From contig MU008179.1 in NCBI GenBank assembly GCA_010909165.1, forward strand, positions 868,001 through 932,000: DNA of 64,000 bases, read 5' to 3'. Each line of letters begins with the position of its first letter. The stretch's first letter is position 1. Position numbers and translations under genes: made by a program. Origin of the DNA: Anthoceros angustus. Lineage: Eukaryota; Streptophyta; Anthocerotopsida; Anthocerotales; Anthocerotaceae. The notes under the pieces were generated by a model. That model did no database searches and was not told the DNA's origin. It saw only the letters and a list, made by a program, of their open reading frames with translations. Positions 22,459 to 32,699 of the stretch are shown piece after piece.

Positions 22459-24600
22459 CTCAAGGTCGGGAGTGAGGCACCGGTTGTGTTGTTTGGGATA
22501 AGGCCGCGGCAACATGGATTCTTATACAACGCCTCGTGGGGAGGCATCTTGCGCTTTCCCAGTGAGCTCCATGGAATGTGAAGCCAGGAAACGTTCCTAA
22601 TAACCGACAAAACTCGTTTTCTAATTTGTACATCAAAAGGCGGGAGCCATGGACGGCCGTTGCACGCAAATCCAATGCCATCCGGGGTACGGAGGAAGTG
22701 TACGGTGCTGTGTGAATCATCACGAATATCCACCATCACATGAGGTTGTAAGCAGCGGCCTGAGGTCTGATGTGCTCGAGACAAAAGTGCTCGCATCAGG
22801 CAAGGCCAAAGCCTGGAGCGAAAGGCAGAAGCCAGGTCGAGTAGCACCTGCACCAAATTTGTGTTCTGCAAGGGGACCCTCAGGAAAGGCAATGAGGTTT
22901 CTTCTCCTAAAAAGTTGCTGAGCCGTTAGGTTTAGAGAAAGTAGGTACAGAATTGACTCGGTCTGCTCGAATGCAGACCGAAAAAGCAGCGCGCGGCCGC
23001 CGGCCGACTTCCTTGCCAGTTCATACACATCGGAAGCATTTCATTTGATCCCCTCCCCAGCTCATGAGGCCACGGAATCCGAAAACACTGCTGGCGCCGT
23101 TGGAACTGCACGGCCCCAGAAAGCACGTACGCGGTTGCAGGAGCAACGGGGCGCGGGAGCTCATGAGCGTGAGGGGTTCTGTTCTGAAACTCCAAGGTTC
23201 AATCCAATCAAATTCCTGGGCTCTCCCCGTCTTTCCTCCCTCAAATAAAAGCTTCCTTGGAAGATCCAGTCACGTTCTCGATGAGAATGACCAAGAAGAA
23301 GAGACGAATGTTGAGAACTTGGTTCCATCTTAATCCTGGATCCTGGGTGGACGCTAATACTCAATTACAGTATGAATTATTCTTTCAAACCTCAGTATTG
23401 AATTTATTAATACACAATATGTTGTATGTGGAGTGTTTTCATTACTCCGCCTTTATCGTTTATGCAGCCTCACATGCAGGTTGAAGTTGCACTGTCCTCA
23501 CTTGAAGGCAATGCCCTTCTATAAAATAATCACATGCCGCTTTTCGCAGGGCTCTGCAATACACCACTCATGTCCCATTGCACAAAGTGTGTTGCAAGAA
23601 AACGTTGGTTTCATCCCGTTTCTTGTGCTTGGCATGTGGACGAGATGCTTGCCGGGAACAAAGAATTCTTACTCCATGGCCCTCCATTGTCGGATTGCCC
23701 AGAAACGAGCGTGTGTCAAGTGCCGAGAAGTTTAAATCTGATGTGTGAGATCAGATCGCTGTTCCCGCGATCCGAACCACCGATTTCAGGTTCCCAGAAT
23801 TAATTGGGGTAACCAAGACTGCGTGTCCTTCGGGACAAGTTTCCAGTGGGTATTCGAGATGGCGCGCCATTCTGGAGGCGAAGTTCGCCGGATAAACGAC
23901 AGGATGGGACCGGTTCCAGCAACGGCCTACATCCTCGAGCTGCGCTGGCTCCCGGAGTCCCGCACTGTTGCTTGGAGGACTGGGTGGCTGGAGCCCGCCA
24001 CAGCCCGTCTCGATGCTCGATTCGCGCAATCCGCTTTCCGCTTGGCTAGCGCTGCTTCCCGAATCCCCGAGCCCGCAGGTTCCAGCTTTCCAGCCCAATT
24101 GAGGTTTGCCAGCATCTTCACATCTCCCCGCCGGTGCTCAATGTCTACGAGACGGTCCTGGCCAGTAGGCACCCATCAACCTCCGCCACGAGTCCCCTGC
24201 GCCGTCCGAAGCACGTCACAAACTTGTGACAAGCCCTGTGGTGTCGTTCCAAAAATCTGCTATTCCCAAGAGCTCGCCGAGCACGGGAGGCACCATGGGC
24301 CAGGCCTCGCCATTGGTCTGCATTTTTGTGGCCCTGCGCGGAGAGCTGTTGCTGGGTCAACTTTGTGACGCAGGTGAGCCACAAATTCAAAGCGTACCAA
24401 GGTGCCTGGGGCTCAATGCTACCAAGCTCATGCTCTGCTTTGCCGAAAGCACAAGGTGCCTTGGGTGCTCGATGCTACCAACCCCAGACCCTTCTTTGCC
24501 GAAAGCGCAAGCCTGTGGCCCCAGTGCGCGTTTGCCCAACAGTTTTCGGAACCAGCTCAATTCTTTGCATGTGGCTGGGGCTGGCTGCAGCAGTTCGATT
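22459..24600. other. Region between the beta-helix gene and its inverted copy; no supported gene
   Basis: Several short frames on both strands are without family motifs. The first 200-300 bases should be the promoter and leader of the minus-strand beta-helix gene. Confidence 0.4.
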
Positions 24601-24619
24601 CGTGTGCGTCGTTGTTTGC

Positions 24620-25025
24620 ACTTTGCAGCGGGTGGACCTTGCACCTCCTCGGCGGAGACGATCCCCGTGGGCAGCATCGGGGAGCCGGCGCCCAGACCCT
24701 GGTGTCCGGCCAGCCAGACAGTCAACCCGGTGCTGGGCGCCCATCTCACGGCTTCTTCCACCCTCCTCTTCAACGCAGCTACTCCTACACCATCCTCAAC
24801 GCCGCGGAGAGGCGTGTACGGTGACAGTCTCGGTGGACACTTTCCCGGCCATCCAGGTGCGGGCCGAGGGCTCCCGGCTCAGCAACCTGCTCGTTTGGAA
24901 CGTGGGGTTCGCGGTTCCCGCTTCCCGCACCTCGGCCGCCTGCGGAGTCAGGCTGCCATGCACATCCACTCCAGCTGGGGCATTTTCTCCTTGCAATTGG
25001 AAACTATGGCTGCAGGAAAGCTCGT
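24620..25025 (+). pseudogene. Frameshifted fragment of a beta-helix gene paralog
   Basis: Plus-strand frames read SQTVNPVLGAHLTASSTLLF, then in a second frame SYSYTILNAAERRVR, then in a third FPAIQVRAEGSRLSNLLVWN and VGFAVP, then AMHIHSSWGIFSLQL. These match, in order, TQTVNIVLLQDIALTSSLIF, NYSCTIFTSLKNTKRKI, FPTFQIRGANNVLVQNVGF and AVLIHESWGIQLVQ of the minus-strand gene at 20481-22458. At least two frame changes and the missing C-terminal two thirds make it non-functional. The orientation is inverted relative to the parent. Confidence 0.78.
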
Positions 25026-25485
25026 AAAGGCTTGCAACAGTGGAGGACTTGTAGCAGGTACCAGACAGAATGTTTGTGAGAGGCCTGCGGAGTGAACCAT
25101 GCCGGGACTTCGTCCACTCGTGCCCTAGCCGTGCCTGACATACTCCTCTCTTACCCTTGGCTTGGCTGCAATCGCCTCCGGCCTCCATCCTATTTTAGTG
25201 CGATTGTTGTACGCCATGCCCTCGACGTCAGACTGCAGTTCCTCCCGGCATTTTGTGCGCCACTTGTGATTGAACTTCTTCCAATTGATCAGTCACCAAG
25301 AGAGCAGCTCCGAAACAGCGGGTAATGGTTTCCTACTCATTGGCTTGTTAGCCGGAGCTCAAGTCATGGAGCACAATTCTGACCCGTACACAACAGGGTA
25401 GCAGTAAGCACGGCGAAAACGTAACAATGCCAGGACGCCACCGAACGGACTCACCGCAATCCTTCAAGAGGCAAGTCCGCAAGCA
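25026..25485. other. No supported gene
   Basis: About 460 bases of mixed sequence downstream of the beta-helix fragment; nothing recognised. Confidence 0.4.
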
Positions 25486-25680
25486 GTGCTGAAACTGTCA
25501 GGGGTCCTTCGCTTCGTCCTCAAGCCCACGCTGTTATCCATGCTGCTACGTTTGTGCTTTATCACTAACAAAGAGCTGAAAATGGAAGTGCACGACTTTG
25601 CCCGTACACCGGAGCTCAAGGAATTTCACTCTGCCTTACCCTTGAATATCACACGCACTTTCTTGATTAGGAGCCAACCT
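25486..25680. repeat. Dispersed repeat, copy A (copy B at 44528-44735)
   Basis: About 190 bases sharing long stretches with 44528-44735, for example aggggtccttcgctt, tatccatgctgcta, atcactaacaaagagctgaa, tggaagtgcacgact and gattaggagccaa. Both copies are in the same orientation, and copy B carries a short extra segment. Probably part of an unclassified transposable element. Confidence 0.8.
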
Positions 25681-26214
25681 TCCAGCAGCCCCCAACATGC
25701 AACCTGTTTTTCAAATGGTGGGGACTCCCCCCAGATAGAGCAGATTTATCTTTACCTGCAATCCGGCGGTTGACCACAGAACTCTCAATGTTTCTGCAAT
25801 ATTTCCTCTCGACTGTGGACGAAAGCACCGCCAAATACCTCTTACCATCTGGCAGTGTATGGTGTTGCCTGACATTTGGCCACAAACTGGAAAACCAAGG
25901 AGAAAGGGGTACCCCCCTTTCTCCTTGGAGAGGAGGAGGCCAACCACATGGACATGTGTGATGGAGAGCAAGAAGCCGGAGGTCACATCCACATGCATGA
26001 GGAAGATTAAAAGAGTAGCATGGGATAGGGACAACAGTAAAGGAGACAGTGCTCACCACGTTGAACTGTGAGCAACATGTTGAATTTAGGATAGACAGTT
26101 TTGTAATGACCCAATGCTTATGTCTGGTACGCGAAATTCCACGACAGTTCGAATCGGGCCGGAGCCCTAACCCCAGGTGGCTAGAAGAGGACAAGGGTGA
26201 CACCAGTCGGTCGC

Positions 26215-26500
26215 GCGGTGCCCGAAGAGGCGGTGCCACAGTTGCGCGGTCCCGCAGTGGGCCTGTGCCGCGGTGGGGAGGTGCACCGGTGGGGAGGTGC
26301 CGCGGTGGGGGGGCGGCAGTGGGGGGCCGCAGTTGGGAGGTGCCACGGTGGGGAGGTGCCGCCGTGGGGAGGTGCCGCGTGGGGAGGTGCCGCGGTGGGG
26401 AGGTTCCGCGGAGGGGAGGTGCCGCGGTGGGGAGGTGCAGCGGTGGGGAGGTGCAGCGGTGGGGAGGTGCAGCGGTGGGGCGACGCTCCGGTGGGGGCAC
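26215..26500. repeat. G-rich 15-bp minisatellite
   Basis: Tandem units of about 15 bp of the type gcggtggggaggtgc, continuing for about 270 bases with unit-length variants. Frames through it give low-complexity peptides on both strands; I do not treat these as genes. Confidence 0.88.
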
Positions 26501-26569
26501 AACCGCGGCACCACAATACCCTTGCCGGTCATGGTCGTCACCACCGGCAGCGGTTACGACCAAGGGTTA

Positions 26570-26660
26570 TCAGTCAAACTGTGACCATGGAGCCCATGGC
26601 AAAGATACCTAGCGTTGTCAGTCAAACTGTGACCATGGAGCCCATGGCGAAGATACCGGA
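26570..26660. repeat. Tandem duplication of about 48 bp
   Basis: The phrase gtcaaactgtgaccatggag followed by cccatggc and aagatacc occurs twice in tandem with a single a/g difference. Confidence 0.85.
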
Positions 26661-26907
26661 CCTACCCCTAAACTAACTAGTATACCTTCAAGTACCCACA
26701 AACTACGTATAGTTTGGAAAGTAACGGTTATCAAATATGAAACGTATCAAATGTGCTGCGTGAAATAGAGCTTTAGGGTTTGAGGTTTTATGTACAGCAT
26801 GTGGCAGCCACATGGCAAACTATGACAAGCTAATAACATTACAGACTTCATTGGGAGATATTTCGTGCGGGATGAAAGGTGCATTGTTTTGCAACTTCCG
26901 GTGCCTG

Positions 26908-26968
26908 GCTTCATTTGTGAGAGAAATGCCTTCTCTTCTGGAGAAGGCATTTCTCTTGCAAATGAAGC
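26908..26968. repeat. Near-perfect inverted repeat (28-bp arms, 5-base loop)
   Basis: Left arm 26908-26935, loop ttctg, right arm 26941-26968. The inner 16 bp (agagaaatgccttctc) pair perfectly, and the outer 12 bp carry two mismatches. It sits about 20 bases before the start of the large tandem array. Confidence 0.88.
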
Positions 26969-26984
26969 TTGTGACCCTATGAGA

Positions 26985-28530
26985 GCGAGAGCTTGTGAGC
27001 GTGTGAGAGCGAGAGTCTATGAGAGCCTGAGCCTATGAGCTTGTGAGCCTGTGAGAGCAAGAGCTTGTGAGCCTGTGAGAGCGAGAGCTTGTGAGCCTGT
27101 GAGAGCGAGAGCTTGTGAGCCTGTGAGAGCGAGAGCTTGTGAGCCTGTGAGAGCGAGAGCTTGTGAGCCTGTGAGAGCGAGAGCTTGGAGCCTGTGAGAG
27201 CGAGAGCTTGTGAGCCTATGAGCGTGAGAGCCTGTGAGAGCCTGAGAGCCTGAGAGTGTGAGAGCATGAGAGCCCATGAGTGTGAGAGCCTGAGACCGTG
27301 AGAGCCTGTGAGCACGAGAACCTGTGAGCGAGAGAGCCTGTGAACGCGAGAACATGTGAGTGCAAGAGCCTGTGAGCGCGAGAGCCTTTGAGCGCGAGAA
27401 CATGTGAGCGCGAGAGCCTTTGAGCGCGAGAACATGTGAGCGCGAGAGCATGTGAGCAGGACAGCCTGTGAGCACGAGAGCCTGTGAGCGCGAGAGCCTG
27501 TGAGCGCGAGAGCCTGTGAGCGAGAGCCGTGAGCGCGAGAGCCCGTGGAGCGCGAGAGCCTGAGCGAGAGCCCGTGAGCGAGCCTGTGAGCGAGAGCCCG
27601 TGAGCGAGAGCTGTGGAGCGAGGAGCCTGTGGAGCGCGAGAGCCTGGTGAGCGAGGAGCCTGTGAGCGCGAGACTGAGAGCCTATGAGCACCTGATCCTG
27701 TGAGAGCCTATGAGCACCTGATCCTGTGAGAGCCTGTTAACGCGAGAGACTGTGAGAGCCTGTTAGCGCAAGCGACTGTGAGAGCCTGTTAGCATGAGAG
27801 ACTGTGAGAGCCTGTTAGCGTGAGAGATGTGAGAGCCTACTAGCGCGAGAGACTGTGAGAGCCTGTTAGCACGAGAGACTGTGAGAGCCTGTTAGCGTGA
27901 GAGACTGTGAGAGCCTACTAGCGCGAGAGACTGTGAGAGCCTCGTTAACGCGAGAGACCGTGGAGAGCCTGAGCGTGAGAGACGTGAGAGCCTACTAGCG
28001 AGAGACGTGAGAGCCTGTGGAGCGAGAGCCCGTGAGCGAGAGCCTGTGAGCGCGAGAGCCTGTGAGCGCGAGAGCCTGTGAGCGCGAGAGCCTGTGAGCG
28101 CGAGAGCCTGTGAGCGCGAGAGCCTGTGAGCGCGAGAGCCTGTGAGCGCGAGAGCCTGTGAGCGCGAGAGCCTATGAGCGCGAGAGACTGTGAGAGCCTA
28201 TGAGCACCTGATCCTGTGAGAGCCTATGAGCACCTGATCCTGTGAGAGCCTGTTAACGCGAGAGACTGTGAGAGCCTGTGGAGCGAGGGACTGTGAGAGC
28301 CTGTTAGCATGAGAGACTGTGAGAGCCTGTTAGCGTGAGAGATGTGAGAGCCTACTAGCGCGAGAGACTGTGAGAGCCTGTTAGCACGAGAGACTGTGAG
28401 AGCCTGTTAGCGTGAGAGACTGTGAGAGCCTACTAGCGCGAGAGACTGTGAGAGCCTATGAGCACCTGATCCTGTGAGAGCCTGTGAGCACTTGATCTTG
28501 TGAGAGCATGTGAGCGCCTGATTCTGTGAG
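26985..28530. repeat. Compound minisatellite family (16-, 24- and 26-28-bp units) with higher-order repetition
   Basis: The array is built from gagcctgtgag-like words. A 24-bp variant (gcctgtgagagcgagagctt plus gtga) fills about 27045-27215. A 16-bp variant (gagcctgtgagcgcga) fills about 27310-27680 and 28020-28190. 26-28-bp variants (gagagcctgttagcgtgaga, gagcctatgagcacctgatc) fill about 27690-27960 and 28195-28500. The last two stretches are near copies of each other about 510 bp apart. The long Ser/Leu-rich minus frames are by-products of the repeat. Confidence 0.9.
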
Positions 28531-28855
28531 AGCCAGTGTAGGTCTTTGTGAGTTTGTGTGAGTTTGTGCAAGTTTGTGTGGGCCGTTGTGAGTTTGTGTC
28601 AGGGTGTGTGTTCTTTTTGGGGTTTAGAGTTGCTTGCATTTGGTCGTAGCATTCCATATTTCGCATTTAGGGTTGCATTTATCGTGTGTCCCACTAATTC
28701 ACAACAAGGTGGAGCATACAAAGTTTAGAACAAAATATGTGGTGAAACATTTGTTGTAAGTATGCCCCATTTACAGAAGCTTAAAATTATATATTTGTAT
28801 TATTAATACTATGTATTTCTATACATAGGTATTTTCTGCATATATATATTACCTG
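28531..28855. other. Spacer between satellites, T/G-rich then AT-rich
   Basis: Contains repeated gtgagtttgtg words (28530-28600), then AT-rich sequence. No gene. Confidence 0.5.
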
Positions 28856-29640
28856 AAAGGGCGTTGTAATTTAGATGTTGTAATTTCTTTTGTAATTGGG
28901 ATATTGTAGATGGTTTTGTAAAACAGGTCGTTGTAATGTGCGTTGTACCCGCGCCGAGACGTCTCAAACTTAGATGTTGTATTTTCTTTTAATTGGGATA
29001 TTGTAGATGGGTTTGTAAAACAGGTCGTTGTAATGTGCGTTGTACCCGCGCCGAGACGTCTCAAACTTAGATGTTGTATTTTCTTTTAATTGGGATATTG
29101 TAGATGGGTTTGTAAAACAGGTCATTGTAAAGTGCGCTGTACCCGCACCGAGATGTCTCAAACTTAGATGTTGTAATTTCTTTTGTAATTGGGATATTGT
29201 AGATGGTTTTGTAAAACAAGTCGTTGTAAAAGTGCGTTGTACCCGCACCGAGACGTCTCAGACTTAGATGTTGTAATTTCTTTTGTAATTGGGATATTAT
29301 ATGTGGTTTTGTAAAACATGTCGTTGTAAAGTGCATTGTACCCGCACCGAAACGTCTCAAACTTAGATGTTGTAATTCCTTTTGTAATTGGGATATTGTA
29401 GATGGTTTTGTAAAACAGGTCGTTGTAAACTGCATTGTACCCGCACCGAGACGTCTCAAACTTAGATGTTGTAATTCCTTTTGTAATTGGGATATTGTAG
29501 ATGGTTTTGTAAAATAGGTCGTTGTAAAGTGCGTTGTACCCACACCCCAGACGTCTTAAACTTAGATGTTGTAATTCACTTTGTAACTGGGATGTTGTAA
29601 ATGGTGTTGTACGAGGCGCTGTAATAGGTGATGTGGCAAG
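28856..29640. repeat. 97-100-bp satellite, about 8 copies
   Basis: Successive starts of the word cttagatgttgta fall at about 28969, 29066, 29163, 29263, 29362, 29461 and 29561, giving periods of 97, 97, 100, 99, 99 and 100. Each unit contains ttgggatattgtagatgg, tttgtaaaacaggtcgttgt and cccgcaccgagacgtctcaa. Open minus-strand frames through it are periodic (TCFTKPSTISQLQ) and not treated as genes. Confidence 0.92.
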
Positions 29641-30038
29641 GGTTGCTGACTAGGCGCCACATGGCAATGGGCACCATGTCATCACATGTTGACGTGCGAT
29701 GAGGGCCATGTCATCAAATCCTGCCACATCCTCACCTGATGACGTGGCAATTAAGGGCCACGTGGTAACAACATGCCATATCATCATTTGGTGATGTGGC
29801 GGTGATGTGCTGTTACATCACCACTTTAATGACATGACGCTGGAACTGGCCTTGGACATTAGCAATTTTAGAACGTCATGAAGCTCTCGGTTTTATTGTA
29901 GTGATCCCCGTGCTACGCTTCTCCTTTAGCTGACGCCGTTGATTGCTCTTCAACTCGGCGCTTGTCAATCACTCATGTGGCTGTGGCTCGGATGGTTTGC
30001 ACGCTTCCTCTACGCACTCACCCTCCCTGCCCTCCAAA
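29641..30038. other. Region of short inverted GATGTGGC/GCCACATC motifs
   Basis: Between 29620 and 29840 the words gatgtggc, gacgtggc, gccacatc and gccacgtgg recur in both orientations, allowing alternative hairpins. No coding signal. Confidence 0.5.
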
Positions 30039-31531
30039 CTTGCCTTTTCCTCTTGAGATGCGAGTGCTGAAATGTCCTTTGCCCATCGAATCCGCTGCTT
30101 CAACCCCACCTTCTTCTAGTTTCGAAGTTGGTAAGCGACTCCAGCGCTGAACAACTAGGTCAATCATGTTCATGTCAAATGCTTGCCCAAGCAATCGACA
30201 CCGTTCCTTCTCGATCACTCCCGGTGACTTCGTGGCTTCGGCAGCAAATCCCATCGCCAACTCCCTCTCTATGGTTGTTGGCTCTCCCAAGGCCTCGCCA
30301 TGTCTGTCCACTACAACGCCATATGGCCATGGTTCCTAAAGGCATAAGACTTGGCCTTGGACACAAAGGTTGGCCAAGCCACCATGGGGTGTCCAAGCAT
30401 GTTCATCGAAGTGCGGCTTGTCGCCTTGATGACTTGCACATGCCTTCCGATGCTAGCACATCTTTGACAACATGATCTCGTCGCTTAAAGAACGACCTCG
30501 CAGACTTGGATATTCCAAGGGAGCAAGGTTAGTCCACATGGGCCTTAACCTAAGAGCCCTTGAACCAAATTGAGCTACATCCAACAGCTCCCGACGCAAC
30601 ACTCCTCGGGACAGCCACTGGACTTGCTTCTTAAGGCTTATGCATGCTAGCACATTCTCCAAAATGTATCCACAAGGCCTTTCTTGCCTTTTCCTCTTGA
30701 GATGCGAAATGTCCTTTGCCCATCGAACTACCGCTCAACCCCACCTTCTTCTAGTTTCGTTGGTAAGCGACCCACAACAACTAGGTCAATCATGTTCATG
30801 TCAAATGCTTGCCCAAGCAATCGACACTGCCTTCTCACTCCCCGGTGACTTCGTGGTTTCTAAGAAATCCCATCGCCAACTCCCTCTCTATGGTTGTTGG
30901 CTCTCCCAAGGCCTCGCCATGTCTGTCCACTACAACGCCATATGGCCATGGTTCCTAAAGGCATAAGACTTGGCCTTGGACACAAAGGTTGGCCAAGCCA
31001 CCATGGGGTGTCCAAGCATGTTCACTGGGAAGTGCGGCAGCTTGTCAGCCTTGATGACTTGCTGGGCATGCCTTCCCGATGCTAGCACATCTTTGACAAC
31101 ATGATCTCGTCGCTTAAAGAACGACCTCGCAGACTTCAGATATTCCAAGGGAGCAAGGTTAGTCCACATGGGCCTTAACCTAAGAGCCCTTGAACCAAAT
31201 TGAGCTACATCCAACAGCAGCTCCTGACGCAACACTCCTCAGATTGTGCCAAATTTCCCTGGACTTGCTTCTTAAGGCTTATGCATGCTAGCACATTCTC
31301 CAAAATGTATCCACAAGGCCTTTCTTGCCCTTTCTGTATCAAGCGCAAGATCCTCATCAGGTCATAGAACAATGTTGTTCGTGGGTCCTTCAAACCTTGA
31401 CCCTTGCCTGCAGAGGAGAGTCCTTGACACTCCCAACCTGCGATGACAAGGTCCATTAGTTGCCCAAGATAGCTCAAATGAGACAATCCTTGATGAGAAT
31501 CATACACTAGCTCAAGCAATGTAAGTTGCAT
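30018..31531 (-). pseudogene. Tandemly duplicated cytosine-5 DNA methyltransferase fragment, probably retrotransposon-borne
   Basis: Minus-strand frames show a C5-methyltransferase in order: DLVIAGWECQGLSSAGKGQG (motif IV region with the candidate catalytic Cys, here ECQ instead of PCQ), LKDPRTTLFYDLMRIL, CGYILENV (motif VI ENV), LDVAQFGSRALRLRPMWTNL, KLPHFPVNMLGHP and AWPTFVSKAKSYAF, ending in ERCRLLGQAFDMNMIDLVV. The block 30683-31326 repeats as 30039-30682 (644-bp period). Copy 1 lacks motif IV, both copies have frame breaks and an in-frame stop, and motif I was not found. I infer retrotransposon origin from the setting and from known capture of C5-methyltransferases by green-lineage retroelements; no adjacent RT was seen. 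Confidence 0.75.
30039..31326. repeat. Two tandem 644-bp repeats
   Basis: The phrase cttgccttttcctcttgaga at 30039 recurs at 30683, and the two copies stay alignable to their ends (cacaaggcctttcttgcc near 30672 and 31312), with several small insertions and deletions between them. Confidence 0.9.
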
Positions 31532-32078
31532 TGATTATAATAGAAAGTACATGCTTTTATATAGGCAAGTGGTTATAACCAATAAATGGTTGTAACAACT
31601 AAATACTTAAATAACTACTAAAAAGAAACTACTTAGTGCCTTGAGAAATAAATAATTAATTAAGTCCTAGGTGCCCTAGTGAAGAGTGCCCTAAAGTAAG
31701 CTATTTCATCACTCCCACTCACATGAACTAGGGGTGATTTATCTGACCAAAAAGAGGTCAATCTAACAAAACTAGTCCCTAACTAAGCTTCACTTAAAAG
31801 CATTAAGCAAAAAATTAAACTAATTAATAACCATTAAGAAACTCCCACTTGAAGGGAACTTAGGTGAGTAGCAAATAACCCAACTTAAGCTGATTTAAGA
31901 AAGGTAATGCTAATTAAAAATACATTTAATAAATTAATACTAAAGAAATTATTTTTAAGAAGAAATTCCATAAAATGGAAATGGACCTAATTTACAAAAA
32001 GAAAATTGAAAAGATAATAGGTAAGTTGCCCTTTCTCCTCCACGCAATCCTGACAGGTTGTGTTTTGGTGCAAGTCTG
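31532..32078. other. AT-rich noncoding stretch
   Basis: About 550 bases dominated by taat/aatta words, with phrases such as actcccacttgaagggaact. This could be LTR or spacer of the methyltransferase-bearing element; no terminal repeat was identified. Confidence 0.45.
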
Positions 32079-32079
32079 A

Positions 32080-32697
32080 AGGTGATGGTGATGGTGATGG
32101 TGATGGTGATGGTGATGGTGATGGTGATGGTGATGGTGATGGTGATGGTGATGGTGATGGTGATGGTGATGGTGATGGTGATGGTGATGGTGATGGTGAT
32201 GGTGAGTGATGGTGATGGTGATGGTGATGGTGATGGTGATGGTGATGGTGATGGTGATGGTGATGGTGATGGTGATGGTGATGGTGATGGTGATGGTGAT
32301 GGTGATGGTGATGGTGATGGTGATGGTGATGGTGATGGTGATGGTGATGGTGATGGTGATGGTGATGGTGATGGTGATGGTGATGGTGATGGTGATGGTG
32401 ATGGTGATGGTGATGGTGATGGTGATGGTGATGGTGATGGTGATGGTGATGGTGATGGTGATGATGGTGATGGTGATGGTGATGGTGATGGTGATGGTGG
32501 TGATGGTGATGGTGATGGTGATGGTGATGGTGATGGTGATGGTGATGTGGTGATGGTGATGGTGATGGTGATGGTGATGGTGATGGTGATGGTGATGGTG
32601 ATGGTGATGGTGATGGTGATGGTGATGGTGATGGTGATGGTGATGGTGATGGTGATGGTGATGGTGATGGTGATGGTGATGGTGATGGTGATGGTGA
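32080..32697. repeat. (GGTGAT)n hexanucleotide array of about 620 bp
   Basis: Almost pure ggtgat repeat with a few phase breaks near 32203, 32461, 32497 and 32547. It yields His, Ser-Pro, Thr-Ile, Asp-Gly and Met-Val dipeptide frames on both strands, none of them credible genes. Confidence 0.97.
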
Positions 32698-32699
32698 CC

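Noticed and set aside
26167-26563. Pro/Ala/Thr/His-rich frames over the 15-bp array resembling cell-wall proteins
   Set aside because: No signal peptide; frames open on both strands because of the repeat.
27017-27691. 224-aa Ser/Leu/Ala-rich minus frame (and 152-aa neighbour)
   Set aside because: Periodic translation of the minisatellite, whose unit happens to lack stops in that frame.
29067-29543. 158-aa periodic minus frame with TCFTKPSTISQLQ
   Set aside because: Satellite repeat translation; unit length varies and breaks frame.
26985-29640. CRISPR array
   Set aside because: Repeats are contiguous or near-contiguous without unique spacers, no cas genes, and the genome is eukaryotic.
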